Origin: Setoptus koraiensis
Taxonomy: Eukaryota > Arthropoda
DNA: 64,000 nt
NCBI GenBank assembly: GCA_048013815.1
Contig: CM106585.1
Coordinates: 1,054,001-1,118,000, forward strand
Direction of reading: 5' to 3'
Position numbers and translations under genes: made by a program. Below, in pieces: positions 12,093 to 24,800 of this stretch. The notes beneath the pieces were generated by a model. The model worked only from the letters and a program-made list of their open reading frames with translations. It was not told the DNA's origin and did not search any database. Each line of letters begins with the position of its first letter. Positions within the stretch are counted from its first letter, which is position 1.

Positions 12093-12994
12093 ACAAGTGT
12101 GAATGTGAGATGTGTACCACTTATACTGTCAGACAGTTAGACAGATAAATCATGTTGCTACATGACTGGTCATCTACAAGTAGCTAGTGGTAGATTCCAT
12201 TATTTGTGCTAATCGCTAATCGTTGCGTCATGTGGCACCATGCTCACGGTCATCATCATCATGATTATCGTCATAATCATCATGGTCAGCTATTAGTATT
12301 AGCTGGGTATTATTATTATTATTACTACATGACCGATGGCTATAGTGTAATAATGGTGAATGAGTGTTTGTGTGTGATAACTATAACCTATCTCGTCACT
12401 GGAGCACTACTTACGTAATCCATCGGACATTAAATTATGCATAAAAAAGGCCATCATCAACATGTGGTCTGCGGCTAACTAATGGTTTACCATTGGCCAG
12501 TACCAGTAATACTAATAGTTTACTCCATATGCCTATCATTTATATGTATATACAAACAACTGCTGCTGTTGTTGGTTTTTTCTTACATCACAAACACTAC
12601 ACCATTGGACACTCCAAATTGTGTAAAGGCATAAACAACCGGAGATTAACAATATCTCAATCATCTACATATTGATTTCTTGATTCTCCAAATGAAACCA
12701 CTGTAGCAACCTGTAGTGACACAATTTGTGCGCCACAATAACAACAAACATAATGATGATAATAATAATAATAATAATAATCGTGGTAATGATTCTTTTT
12801 GGCTCTCCTAATCGCCATGTGACAAATGATCATTAGCTTGAAAAAAATTAAACATCTCTTAGAAGTAGTCATAATAGACTCTCAAGACTGCTCTGTATGC
12901 CCGATGACGATATGATCATCATTTTTGTTGTTTTTCACAATGCTTCTCTGTCCTTCAAACATCATTATTGCATCATGTTCCTGTTTAGACTTCA

Positions 12995-13057
12995 GACCTG
13001 ACAAGACCATAATCGGACCTGACCAGACCATAATCGGACCTGACGAGACCATAATCA
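12995..13057. repeat. 21-bp tandem repeat, three copies
   Basis: Three successive copies of a 21-bp unit of the form GACCTGACNAGACCATAATC(G/A). They differ at one position in the middle and at the last base. No gene is nearby. Confidence 0.9.
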
Positions 13058-15244
13058 GGCTTCCTCGTCCCGTTTCTTTGTGACAGACACTCTATCCGTC
13101 TAAATGTTCGCAATTCCAATTACTATTATTGTTATTATCACAATTACAAACGGACAGCAGCAGGTGGCCTCGATGATTACTAGGACTACGCTGTGTCCCA
13201 ATGACCAACATCCATTTCTTTGCACCAGCTAATAAGGACACATCATAGCTGATCATTGAGATCGGCATCGATCAAAATCCAATTGAACTTGTGATGATCA
13301 CCGCAGCAATTGTAAATCGTTGTGTGTCAGTCAGTGTGTGAGCGCTACACACAACAAGATATCATCCTCTGGCCAGTAGGAGAGTGTGAAATTAGATTGA
13401 TTCCGTCTGTCCAACAAACAGGAACAGGTGAACGAAATAGATAGCGGGTGATTATGTCATTGTTTCTATTGGTCGCTGTTGGTCATGTCTACAGTTACAG
13501 TGTTCACTGATAGTCAATTGTATTACACGAGACACGATCAGCGATTGTGTCCAGTTACATCGCCTGCAACACAATCACCAGCGACAGAAATATCTAGCTT
13601 TGTATAGAAATTGAGCTCATTGAGCTATAGGACACACACAGAAATAAACGCCACCCAAGAACAAGGCAATATGCAGCTTATTGTATCATGAAGCAGAATG
13701 ATAAAATATATCGAGTAGTCACGATACAAATAACACGATGATTATCTATTGACCACTTTGAGTTCGTACTATATTACACAACAGCTACAACAACAACTTC
13801 AATCTTTGTCTACAAGGCTGCTCCTTTGGCGCCATCAGACACTCTAGGTTATTGGGCCAACAAAAGTTTCCGTTATATCGCTCGAATGACTGTTACTGTT
13901 GCAAAATCATCCAGCGCGCTGCTTGTTGTTGTTGTTGTTGCTGCTGCTGTTGTTGGTCTATATGCAAATTATATCATCTTTCCATCAATGAATTTCTATC
14001 AATGAGTTAATATCCATCAGTGGGTAAGTGAGTGGGTGGGTAAACAAACATTTTATACTATCTCTCCTAAGTGTTTGCTTGCACCATAATAACAAAAATA
14101 AACAACATGATTGCATTGTCTCGCATTGGATTTTATTTTATCAAATCTTGTTCTCTTACAGCAACAACGACAACAACAACAACAATCACTTCTCTAATAA
14201 CAATAGAGAAACTCTAGCATCCTTAGAACAATAGACCGTTCTCTCAATTCAATCCATCCCATCATGATCACCAAGATAACCATTCAACGCACAAACGGCA
14301 GCACTTACGTAATGTACGCACTTAAACAACACATTTAGTTTGTCGTTGTTCCTAATTCGAAATAGACACATAAACATAAAGACAGCTACAAGTGAAATCT
14401 ATCTGCTACCACTATCAAGCACAAATCTCACGCCCCATTGGGCGACACAATTACTACCAACAATATCTACTTTCTATCAGATCTTTAAACAAAATCATAC
14501 ACCCATTACCGTGATATTTGTATGTTCCTTATTCTAGTCACTTAACAATGAAATGAATTTGACAAAACTGCACCTTGTCGTTCTGAAGGTTCTAGATCTT
14601 ATTCCTTTTCAAGCATCGTCAGCTATCAGAATGGCCAGAAATTATGGACGATCATATTTGGTGTTTCGCCTTCATCCAGTCATACGCCATAAGATATCCT
14701 GTTTGTTTTATAACTCACCTCACCTTGTGTGACTCAAGTATGCGTGTTTTTTTTCTCACTGTTTTTCATCTAGTTCTATATATAGAACAAGACTCAATCT
14801 AACTATGCAAGATAGTTGCTATTCCGTGTCACGGTCTATTTGCATAATGATCTGACTGAAGTCATAAATAGCTGATATTGGTTTCGTGCATATTACTACT
14901 GGAATTCGTTAATGGTGATCTATGACTCTCGTTTGGTCCACACATTCTTACAAATGGAACATGAACAAGATACCTATCATTAAGATCGTCGGACATTGTC
15001 CAAGCGTACCTTTGTCTAATGATCATTTATAACTGACTTTGATCCAGTTGACACCAAAAATTGTTTGTTTAACATACATCCTTAAACGTTGTCATTTGAA
15101 GCACTATAAAGTAGCACACTTTTATGCCAACGGTATTGGAAAAATCTAAGCAAAGTTTCCGAGTAATTGCTTAAAGTTGATTGAGGATATTTCATCTAAA
15201 AACAATTTAATTCCTATTGTGCGACATTTCAGATTTTTTGGGTG

Positions 15245-16348
15245 TTATGTTTTCAGATGGGATGGGGAAAATGTTTGTTTCAATTGATATGCGTCTGCAA
15301 CAATCATAATGATCTCTTTCTCCGACCAATGAAAAGTTGGTAGATTCTGTAATGACAACATAAGGCCTTGGAAGTCGCATTCGCTCAATAATTTCTTCGA
15401 CCAGAATCGAAGAAAGGCTGCACAAACAAATAAATGGAAAGAAGAGGAGAAAGGCGTCTCACTTCCATTGGCCCAGGGTGTCATCTCACCAACCAGGCTA
15501 GTGTTGGACGTAGAGCTGACCACTTGATTACCGGTACTGGCAGATGTGGATGAGGTGGGTGAAAAGGTCACAATGACCCCTTCAGCTAAGTATGAATCCC
15601 AAAGTCTAATCACTAGTCTTAGTGGTATTTCTCTGATTAGTAAATTGTTCATCCACCTAAACGCGAATTGTAAATAATCGACTCCATGATTTTTGAGATG
15701 ATTATGCAACACGGCATCAGACCTCGACACCACCTTGGCCAACATTTTAACTAGCCTCTGGATTCCAGGTTGAGCAAATGTATAATTATTCTGTATAGAG
15801 TCTAAAAGTTTGCAGAAGGACCAAAAAGTATCTGCCTCGATGCCCCGTAGAATGGTTTCGTCCACAAGACTCAAATTAAAATTCTCTACGTCGTCTAAAT
15901 TTCCACTATCACTGTACTCAGAGAGGTATGTCAAAAAGAATGGAGTCACTAGATCATTCATGCCTTGTACATAACCACTGGCTGGATGCCTGATTGACCA
16001 AATATACAATATGCGCTCGAATAATTGTTGTACGGCCGGTTGTTGAAATATGGCTATTAGGGGTTGCATGCGTGGTATATCGATATGTATTTGCCGCCAC
16101 ATTCCATCATCTAATGATCTATCATTATAGTACTGTTCAACAAGACGATTGTACTCCTCTCGTTTTCTTAACAATTGTTGCTCTCTCTTTGATTTCGTCA
16201 CCGGTAAATAACCAAGTAATAGTCGCCATGTAAGGGGCCTGTATCGTTTTGGTATACCACTCCAGGCAATCATTTTGAGTTGATTAAGATCGGTGACCTC
16301 ATCCTCATGTAGGAGCTTGTGGAATTTGGCTGTTTTTGGGTCGCACAT
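15245..16348 (-). CDS. TBC1D22: TBC1D22-type RabGAP
   Basis: A 367-codon single-exon TBC-domain protein. TBC proteins stimulate GTP hydrolysis by Rab GTPases; the TBC1D22 subfamily is Golgi-linked through ACBD3 in vertebrates. Visible family signatures are WSGIPKRYRPLTW (about residue 30), IHIDIPRM with the catalytic Arg93, YVQGMNDLVTPFF with Gln128, IEADTFW, NYTFAQPGIQ, YLQFAFRWMNNLL and LQNLPTFHW. Both dual-finger residues are intact. Compared with vertebrate TBC1D22B (about 505 aa) it lacks the long disordered N-terminus, so an upstream exon cannot be excluded. It also has a Ser/Thr-rich insertion of about 40 residues between RLWDSYLAE and FHLFVCAAF. It is divergent from WBP2 with 0.9 kb between the two starts. 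Confidence 0.92.
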   Translation of the reverse strand: MCDPKTAKFHKLLHEDEVTDLNQLKMIAWSGIPKRYRPLTWRLLLGYLPVTKSKREQQLLRKREEYNRLVEQYYNDRSLDDGMWRQIHIDIPRMQPLIAIFQQPAVQQLFERILYIWSIRHPASGYVQGMNDLVTPFFLTYLSEYSDSGNLDDVENFNLSLVDETILRGIEADTFWSFCKLLDSIQNNYTFAQPGIQRLVKMLAKVVSRSDAVLHNHLKNHGVDYLQFAFRWMNNLLIREIPLRLVIRLWDSYLAEGVIVTFSPTSSTSASTGNQVVSSTSNTSLVGEMTPWANGSETPFSSSFHLFVCAAFLRFWSKKLLSECDFQGLMLSLQNLPTFHWSEKEIIMIVADAYQLKQTFSPSHLKT

Positions 16349-17227
16349 TATGTGAGTTTGTGTGTGGATCTAACCGACAATGTGCATGCAGTTCCAACTA
16401 ATACGTATTTTTTTATAATCCTGATCCTCCCTGTTATCGATTCGTGAATGATAATATACAAAAGTGATATATCATCAAACTGGTCCTAATCAGCTAGAGG
16501 ACCGATCAACATATATGCTGATGTTGTTTGTGCAGTAGGTGAGCCGTTGTTTTAAAATTTAAATTATCAAGCAATAAACTACAAACGACTTATACAAGTC
16601 AGTTCCTCATTTGATATCAGATATTCGAGAGTAGGCTGTCCACAGATGATCCGTATCACGATATCAATATCACTGCCCTGCGAGATGTTGTTTACTTGGC
16701 CTGCCGACTGCCCTACTCTCAATCTGAACGTGTTCCAATGAGTGAGAAATGGCGTACTTTTCCAAAGTCCTTTTGAGGTTCGTGTTCTGTTTTCATTTAC
16801 AAATGAGATTTGGCGCCCTATTCAAACCATAAATTTTTTTGTATCTCACTGTAAACGTTGGTCGATTTTCTGCTTTGACGATGCTTTTGCAACACCAAGC
16901 TCTCAGACGAATACCCTAAGACCCAAAAAGCCTTGTTTATTGCGTTTACGTAAAAATGCATGCGTGAGTCATTTGTGCATTTCGCAGTTGTACAGAACTT
17001 TCCAGATTGCTTCATAATAAACATATTATTATTATTTTTGATTTGTTGTTACATATGCGGATTATTAGATTAGAAACAACATCATTTTGTTAACACTAAA
17101 TTCTAAACTGAATTACAAAGTTGCAATTGAAGAAAACAAACAGCAACCCAACTTAACGAAACATCGTCTGACGATATTGCACCAAACTGTTATATTATCT
17201 AACAATACATAATTATTGGTCAACATA
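16349..17227. other. Divergent intergenic region between TBC1D22-like gene and WBP2
   Basis: This 0.9 kb should hold the promoters and 5' UTRs of both genes. A 91-codon plus-strand open frame (16742-17017) begins at GTG, has no recognisable domain and is not considered a gene. No TATA box stands out. Confidence 0.5.
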
Positions 17228-19188
17228 ATGGGCAGTATAAACAAGAGCCACAACGAAAGCGACGGAGGTGTTGTACTGTTTGCGGGCGAGCTAATTTTGA
17301 TCTATTGTGATGCTGTCACTTGCGAAATCGGAGGCAAAGAATCGGTAAGATTTCATTCATGGTACCCATTCAATTGTCCTGCAATTGTGATGACTACTTA
17401 TCAACATTCATTCTTCATATAATATGCTAATTTTATCCTCCTCTCTTTTACATCTGCTCACTGCATATACTGGCCAACTGATTGCCTATTTAAAACCCTT
17501 AGGTCAAAGGCAGAATTTATCTCACAACCCATAGGATCATCTTCATTGCTGCACCTTTGAAGCAAAATTCTACCGTGAAATCATTTTGTGCGCCATTCTT
17601 TGCATTGACAAATATCTCTTTAGAGCAACCTGTTTTTGGTGCTAATTACATCAAATCCAGTGTGAAAGATGAGGCGGATCATTCGCAATCGTTCACTTTC
17701 AAGCTCAAGTTCTACAAAGGTGGAGCTATTGAATTTGCCAGAGCAATGGATCAGGCGGCTGCAGCGGTCTCGCGCATGAATCCGAATCCACCAGCCTACA
17801 CACCAACTCCAGGAAACACCCAGTATTATCAGGTAATTATAAATTAATAAAATGACCATTGCTAACAATCTCAAGCTAGAATCTGATAGTATAATCTCAT
17901 AAATCTGTCATTTGTTTCGTATGTCATTCACAACATACACAGGCTCCTCCTAGTGTCTATGCACCAGGATACAATTGTGGATTCCAAATGCCAACACAAC
18001 AATTTCCGGGTAATAATAACATAACACTCGTTTACGTAGATAAGAGAACTTCCATGACATTCTACCGATATCCAACATGGCCAAGCGTTGTTCAGGTCAC
18101 TCCGAAGAGAACTAACTGTATATGGGAATGGGTACCCTTACCCATTCCGATCTTCATTCCGATTTGCTCATAACATAATAAGCATGAGTTAAATTAACTA
18201 GATCATTCAATGATTTCATGATCGTGATAAGTGTTAAAGTGAACCAAAGACTCAGAGACAGAACTTGATATTATGGCCAGAATAAAGTTACACGACAGAC
18301 GATTGCTCAATGATAATTAACAGAGAAGCAACCACAAACCTGAGATTCAACAATTTACTTGAAACTAACAAAACCGACTTATTTTTCATTATTTTTTCTT
18401 TTATCTCTGACTCATCTTGATTCGATAATCTAGAACAACCTCCCATTGGTTTCATTTATGCTAGCGCGGCGCCTCCACCATATCCTGGTATGACTCCGCA
18501 ACCACCTCCGACCACCCTACCATCCAGTGTGCCTCCTTATCAGCAAGGAGCGTACAGTCAGTCTGGTCAAGGTCTGCCGTCAGGATATGGTCAGCCTGGT
18601 CAGTACCCAGGGCAGCAGCAACAACCTGGTCAGTATCCAGGACAACAACCACCACCGTATAGCCCAGGGGCTGGGTACCCAGGACATCAGGGGTCTCATG
18701 GTCAACCACAACAGCATGCACCCGGTTACCCGGCTCAAGCTCCTGCATCCAATCAGTCCGGTTATCCAGGACAAGCACCTCCTGCGGGTCAGGCGGGTTA
18801 CCCAGGTCAGGCACCTCCTGCAGGTCAGCCAGGATATCCTGGTCAGGCACCTCCTGCAGGTCAACCAGGATACCCTGGTCAGGCACCTCCAGCAGGTCAG
18901 CCAGGATACCCTGGTCAGGCACCTCCTGCAGGTCAGCCAGGATACCCTGGTCAGGCACCTCCTGCAGGTCAGGCAGGGTACCCTGGTCAAGCACCAACTG
19001 CGAACCAATCCCAATATCCTGGTTATCCAGGGCCTGCATCACAACCAAGTGGCCCAACGCAATCATCCACTGCTCAACCGGCTTATCCAAATCTGAGCCA
19101 GTTATCTAATAATGCATCAGCACCTCAAGATTGGCCATCTGCACCATCATTCAATCCAAATTGGCAAGAGGAAAAAAAGAGTCAATGA
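17228..19188 (+). CDS. WBP2: WBP2-like protein with PPxY and a Gly/Pro/Gln repeat tail
   Basis: Four exons: 17228-17344, 17503-17832, 17943-18009 and 18434-19188, with phases 0, 0 and 1 matching. WBP2 is a WW-domain-binding transcription coactivator and Hippo-pathway partner. Residues 1-130 form the GRAM-like domain: HRIIFIAAP, then KSFCAPFFAL, EQPVFGANYIKSSVK and GGAIEFARAMDQAA, aligning well with vertebrate WBP2. The last exon has PPPYPG, a PPxY ligand for WW domains such as Yorkie/YAP. It then has a tail dominated by eight 12-residue repeats (YPGQAPPAGQPG), absent from vertebrate WBP2 as I know it. Intron 3 (424 bp) stays open in frame after exon 3 for about 54 codons, allowing an alternative C-terminus. 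AATAAA signals follow near 19580. Confidence 0.93.
18727..19014 (+). repeat. 36-bp coding minisatellite in WBP2, eight copies
   Basis: Eight in-phase 36-bp units encode YPGQAPPAGQPG-like repeats. Copies 2-6 are nearly identical at the DNA level, while the outer copies (YPAQAPASNQSG and YPGQAPTANQSQ) are diverged. This pattern fits recent internal expansion by unequal exchange, so copy number may vary between individuals. Confidence 0.95.
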
Positions 19189-21010
19189 TGTTATACAACG
19201 AGCTGGAGACGGATCAAATCAGAACAATTATTGACTGGTAATGAGCCGATTTGAGATTTTCGAGCTATCATAACAAAACGCATTACATCGCTTCATGCAA
19301 ACGACGTTATAACGACTGAAAACCTATCTAATGTTGCCTTGAGATTTTAAATATATGAGATACAAGAATATCAAATCTATAGTTGAATTGTAATACTTAT
19401 TATGTTTCTCGGAACAATTTAGAGCATCTAACTATTAACAAACATTAATCAAATTACTATTGCACACAGATAGATAAGATCTATACATATATTGTATGTG
19501 TTCACGGATGCATCCCCAATAACTACTCACATTGTCATGTCGAGATGGCACATTGCCAAGCAATCTTGATTCATAAAATCAATAAAAAAAAACTAATGCG
19601 ACAGTAAAATCTTACTCAAAAAGAGCAACGTGCTCGTTTTGACCAATTCATGTTCTTTTACGGCTATTTATTCTATCGTGAAGTGAAGTCCACTCGACCT
19701 TGAGCGATAAGAATTCATTTTGAAAGAGTCCGAGGCACTGAGCTAAGACCTTTCAACAAAACCATGACTGCATGGTTCCGTCACTCGTCTAAGTATTAGA
19801 TAAACCACTTAGGGCCATGAGTACTCTCAATATAGGGTTTAAAATAAATTTTCCCTACACTTCTAGTGATCTAGTTCTCCATTGTTGTGATGTATTCTCT
19901 TTTATAAAACCTTTATCTCACATTGCGTCACATGTCGTCTTGCTTCTACTGTACTAGAATAGCGCACTTATTGAGCACATAGGTCCGTTCGCACTCCTCA
20001 GCGCGCATTGGCTAACTGGGGTCTTGCCATTGCAGTCTAAACGTGCTCTAACGCGACCAAATAAACTGAGCCTATTTATGCCCCGTGCTACTCCTCCAGT
20101 GTATATGGCTCAATCATAGGGTCATCATCGTAACACACACAAGCGCAAACACGAAGGCACAAAAACAACCAAACAACGACTATACCGTTATACCACTATA
20201 GCTAACACCTCTACAGCATTCTGTTAGTTGCTTGTTTGGTTCTGTTACTGTAACAGTTATGCAGCAGCAGCGCTAGTGGCAACGATGATGGCTTCATAAG
20301 GGCTCGGCGCCCCTCAACGGTTATGAATGAGGCTCTGGCGAGCTTCTCTTGCTTAGTCAAACCGAGAATATGTGTGCGTTATCTCTATGCTTTTCTCCTT
20401 TTGGGTTGGTTCTTCTATTCGCTTGTGAATACGAGCGTTAATAAGATTTGTGTGTTCTTCTTCCGTCTCTCTGTGTATATTTCTCTCTTATTGTTTGTTA
20501 TTCGACGTCTTTTACACTTTTGATCTGCAATCTCTATCAATATACAACAATACAGAATATATATACATACATACATAAATTAACAAGAACAACTAGACCA
20601 CGAGCAGCAACGACAGAAATATAAATATTGCATAAGTAAATATGGGAATATATTTATTTGACTGTCATCCTTATGCAGATGTACGCCCATTAATGTAAGC
20701 AAGCGCATATCAGTTAGTAACGAATGACTCAATGTATTCCAGCGGAACGCAATAATAATTATATAAATGGAAATAATATATTATTAAAGCAAGCCCCTCC
20801 AATTGTGAGCAAGCTTAGCAAATAAACCAATCAAACGCAAAACAATTCTCTATACACAGAGTCTTACAACAATATCTACGCTCATAGCTGAAGAGAAATC
20901 AAAAGAAGAAGAATGAGGCCCAGTCATTAATTATATTAATAATTGTTAGCGTAATTAATATTATAGCCTGATTGACGACGAAACGCGTATCTGTGTCTAT
21001 GTGTTTGTGC

Positions 21011-21057
<47 letters not shown>

Positions 21058-21829
21058 TAGAATCATCTTAAGGAATTGAAGCTAGTTCGAATCAATCAAT
21101 GCAAGTGCTAGGTCATAAGCGTTAATTGAGTTTTCACATCATATTATAATAATTGATATTATGCTAAATAGTAGAGTGAATTCGAATGAGTGGCCTCAAC
21201 AACAGCTTCAACTGAGTTGAGTTACCAATGGTGTTGTTGCTGTTGTTGTCGTTAGCATTGTTATTGTTGTGGCATAACATTAGATAGAACACAGATAGAA
21301 GCTACCATTTAATGGGCACTTCTTTTTCATCTAGATCGTTCATGTGCGCTCTATATAACATAATTTATCCACGGCTAGATGTCAATTTACGGTTGCTATA
21401 AAATGTCTTGCTCTCTCATCAAGACCCATTCATTATAGTGCGCCATCTATTTATCTGTCTATTTACAGTAGTGGCCTGTATTTCAATCTAATTATTTAGA
21501 TCGATTTATAGCATCATCATCATCAGTGTGCGTGTGTCTTATGAGCTTACAATAAATAAAGCTATAAGCTAAAACTATTTTAGTATCTGACATCATCAAG
21601 CATCACCATTACTTGACGCACTAACACTAACACTGACACTGGCACACACACAAACCATCAACTGGCCCTATATTGTTGATGGTGTTGTTTGATGATGCAA
21701 TAGGCGTTGTGCACGTACAAATAGATCATCAAAATAGAGGTACATAGTAATACTAATAATAATAACAGTAATAATAATAATAATAATAATAGAACGCGCC
21801 ATCTATCTCGATGACAAGCTATTAACACA
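19189..21829. other. WBP2 3' region and upstream region of the CAP-Gly gene
   Basis: The first 400 bp should be WBP2 3' UTR (AATAAA near 19580). A somewhat GC-richer stretch at about 19.95-20.35 kb could be promoter for the CAP-Gly gene. The rest is AT-rich with a GA microsatellite (21015-21050) and an ATA/AAT run just before the ATG. No coding exon was identified. Confidence 0.4.
21015..21050. repeat. (AG)n microsatellite
   Basis: Eighteen uninterrupted AG units upstream of the CAP-Gly gene. Confidence 0.95.
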
Positions 21830-24800
21830 ATGGGCATCAGCGAAGAAAATCGCCGATATGATCAACGGGACGACTCTAGACGTTCGTCCTGGGGTCGCAA
21901 CGAGCTAGATGATGAGGCCGCCATTGAGTTTATACAAGATGATGATGCTCACAACAATAACGCCAACGCGGACGATCTCTTTCATTTGGATGAACAAGAT
22001 GAGAGCGGCGAGGATGGCATGCAACAACAACAACACCGTCAACGTCTAACTGACAGTGTACGCGATGATAATGGACAGATTGACGTAAACAACAGCAACA
22101 GCAACGATGAGCCAGCAAGCGATCGCAACGAACGACGTCTAGCCACTAGCACGACCACAAACAGTAGTACTGGCGGTGGCAATCAATTTGCTGTCGTAAG
22201 CAATGCTATTGGGGCCACATCAAATGGTAGCTCCTCTATCATGGGCGAACCTCACTTGTCATCGGCAGCATCGTCGGCGGCCGCATTGATAGCGGCACCA
22301 TTACCGCCAGTGGCTGAGGAGCCTCAATTTTTTTCACTAACTGATGCGGAAGACGACGCTGTTGGAGATATGATGATCAACGGGTACGCCAATAATGTAA
22401 CAACCACCGATGGCGGGCGGCGCCAACAAAATGTTAATATCAATGTTAATACAGCTAATAGTACTACTGTTTGCAGTCGATTTGATAACAACAATGTACT
22501 TGCAACACTGGAGAATGGTGCAGGCGAAACAGCAACAACCAATAACGCACCACCAGTGCCCAGACAACGACACCAAGCTGTGTCTAATGGTACTGATAGC
22601 GGTATGGGGTCTGGCGATGGCACTTGCAATGACGGCAACGGTATAACCAACAATTTAAATCGCAACATTGCATTATCATCTGGCCAGCAATCCATCTTCG
22701 TCGGGCTGGAGTCGCAGGGTTCCGTTACTAGTAATATCACAACTAATGCCAATACGGCAACCACTGCCACTAGTGCTAGTAACGTTACTATCGCTAGCAC
22801 AACCACAAGTGCAAATTTAGGCGTGGGCCTCGTTACTACTCAACAGACCATTGCAGGCATTGGTGGACAGCAGCAGCAGCAACCATCTACTGGTGGCGCC
22901 CTCTCGAACACCATTAGGGGCGCCAGCTTGCGAGATCGGGGGCCGCCCTTGTGCAGCAACACAGACGAGTCTCGTCATTCTAACTGCAAAGAGACAGATC
23001 TGTACGACAGCGAGACAGTTGAGAAGTTCGAGCCAACGAGAGCCAGCACAATAGACAGTGGTCACAAAGGTATAGATCACCAGCAGCACCAACAACTACA
23101 CCAACAACCACAGCCACACATACTCAAGCGGCCCAACTGGCACCAACAGCAACGTCAACTACCTCCAATTGGGGGCAGTGTGCGATTACGTGGCGAGAAT
23201 ATTAAGCAAATCTATCGAGACGGTTCGGGCACTTTCAAGAGTAGACAGCAACGTGACAAGGAGGCCTCGCAATTTGCTACCAACAACAACAACAACAACG
23301 ACGACGCTGATGACCAGTCAGTAGTAGATGAACAGCAGCCCAGCAAATTCGACAGAGTTGGTAGATTGCCCTCGTTTAAACGCAATCAATCCGTTTCATT
23401 TCGAGTGAATCCATTGCGACGAAACAGACACAGTGTAGACATCAGAAATTTGCCCTCATATCTGTCTAATAAACGTACTTCGATTGTTGATGTTGCATTC
23501 AACGCAATGAGTTCATTATTTACGGGAGGAAATTCGTCAAATTCAAATAATCAACAACAACAGTCGCAAGAGAACAACCACGGATCCTCTTCAGATGAGC
23601 CCATTTTTGAGGAGCCCATCGCACCCACCTTATCGTTGGGTCAACGAGTGGCTCTCGTCAAAGCAAATGGATCAGATTTTGGCACTGTTGGCTGGATAGG
23701 TAGAATACCACAAATTGAGGACGAATGGGCAGTGGGAGTTATATTTGACAATGCCATAGGAAATAGCGACGGCCAAATAAATGGCATTAGGTATTTTCAG
23801 GCGAGATACAATTTTGCCATGTTCTTACCACTGTCAGCTCTAACTAAAACTGAAAATTATATTGGCAGACCCGAAACGGGCACGGTATTGTCTAGGATGT
23901 CGGTGTCGTTGAGGCCAGGCCAAATGATTAGTATACAACGGTCGACGGTTCGGTTGCAGCATTGCTTCTTGAATGCGCCCCATCAGAGAGTTGGTCACGA
24001 TGTCAGAGCTGTCAGTAACAGGCTACATTGTCAATGTCACAATTGTGGCCCCTGTGCCCACCTGACTAAACAGGGTCGATTTACAGCGCTTACAGCTAAT
24101 GTTAGTTATCGACATCATGAAGAGTCAATTTATAGCAGCTCATCTAATCGTCATCATCATCAGCACATCTGCGAAGCATCCATGTATTCCAGTGGTCACG
24201 ATAACTGTTGTCAACAACCAACAACACAATTACACGATTACATCAAGCCACCAATACCAGCCTCGTTATTGCCAGCGCCGAGTCACTTGTTGTTTGATAA
24301 AGGCTCTGACTGGCCATCAGCTCCACCAATGTTTCCGATAGAAACAAAACGAGAGCGACATCACAAAAGACGTTCCTCGTACAGACAGAATAGGCATCAT
24401 CATCGACGGTATAACAGCAACATCAATAATACTAATACCAATAGTAATATCACTGGCAGCAAAAAAGAGCCCATTGTGAGTCCGCCACCAGCGCCATTGT
24501 TGGATATGGCAACTCTGAACAGTATAATAGAGGGAAAAATGAGGCACGGTAACAATCAACCATTAGCAACAACGACAACCACAGGCCTTCCTAGGCGTAC
24601 GTTAGATTCAACAAGTAGTCACGATTTCGATGACACCAAATACTTTGCAGATCTGGAGACGGCCCGTTTAGAGCGTCGCCAAAACAGAAGACATCTCAGA
24701 CAACGCAATCGTCAGGTTAGCGAGGCCTCGTCAACAAATGAAATGTTCGGAATAAAACAAGGTGCTCTAACAGAATCTTCTGAATCATCTATGTCGTCGT

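Larger units (their letters stand above)
5427..15244. other. Gene-poor, repeat-rich 9.8 kb stretch
   Basis: Between the PAN gene and the TBC1D22-like gene there is no recognisable conserved protein. The DNA is AT-rich, with a TA-rich block (5741-5801), many CAA/TTG trinucleotide runs, GT runs and several short tandem arrays, each listed separately. Weak coding candidates inside it are a first exon at 6097-6149, a mucin-like ORF at 7637-7828 and a terminal-exon candidate at 9015-9189. The segment 13.1-15.2 kb holds nothing that could be assigned. Confidence 0.6.

Noticed and set aside
15460-15500. Possible 45-bp intron in the TBC1D22-like gene (GTGAGA to GTGCAG)
   Set aside because: It would remove the conserved FHLFVCA segment of the TBC domain, so the continuous frame is kept.
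16742-17017. 91-codon plus-strand frame between TBC1D22-like gene and WBP2
   Set aside because: GTG start, no domain, lies in a divergent promoter interval.
22324-22806. 160-codon minus-strand frame within the CAP-Gly gene
   Set aside because: It mirrors the Thr/Asn/Ala-rich coding strand and has no domain or independent start context.
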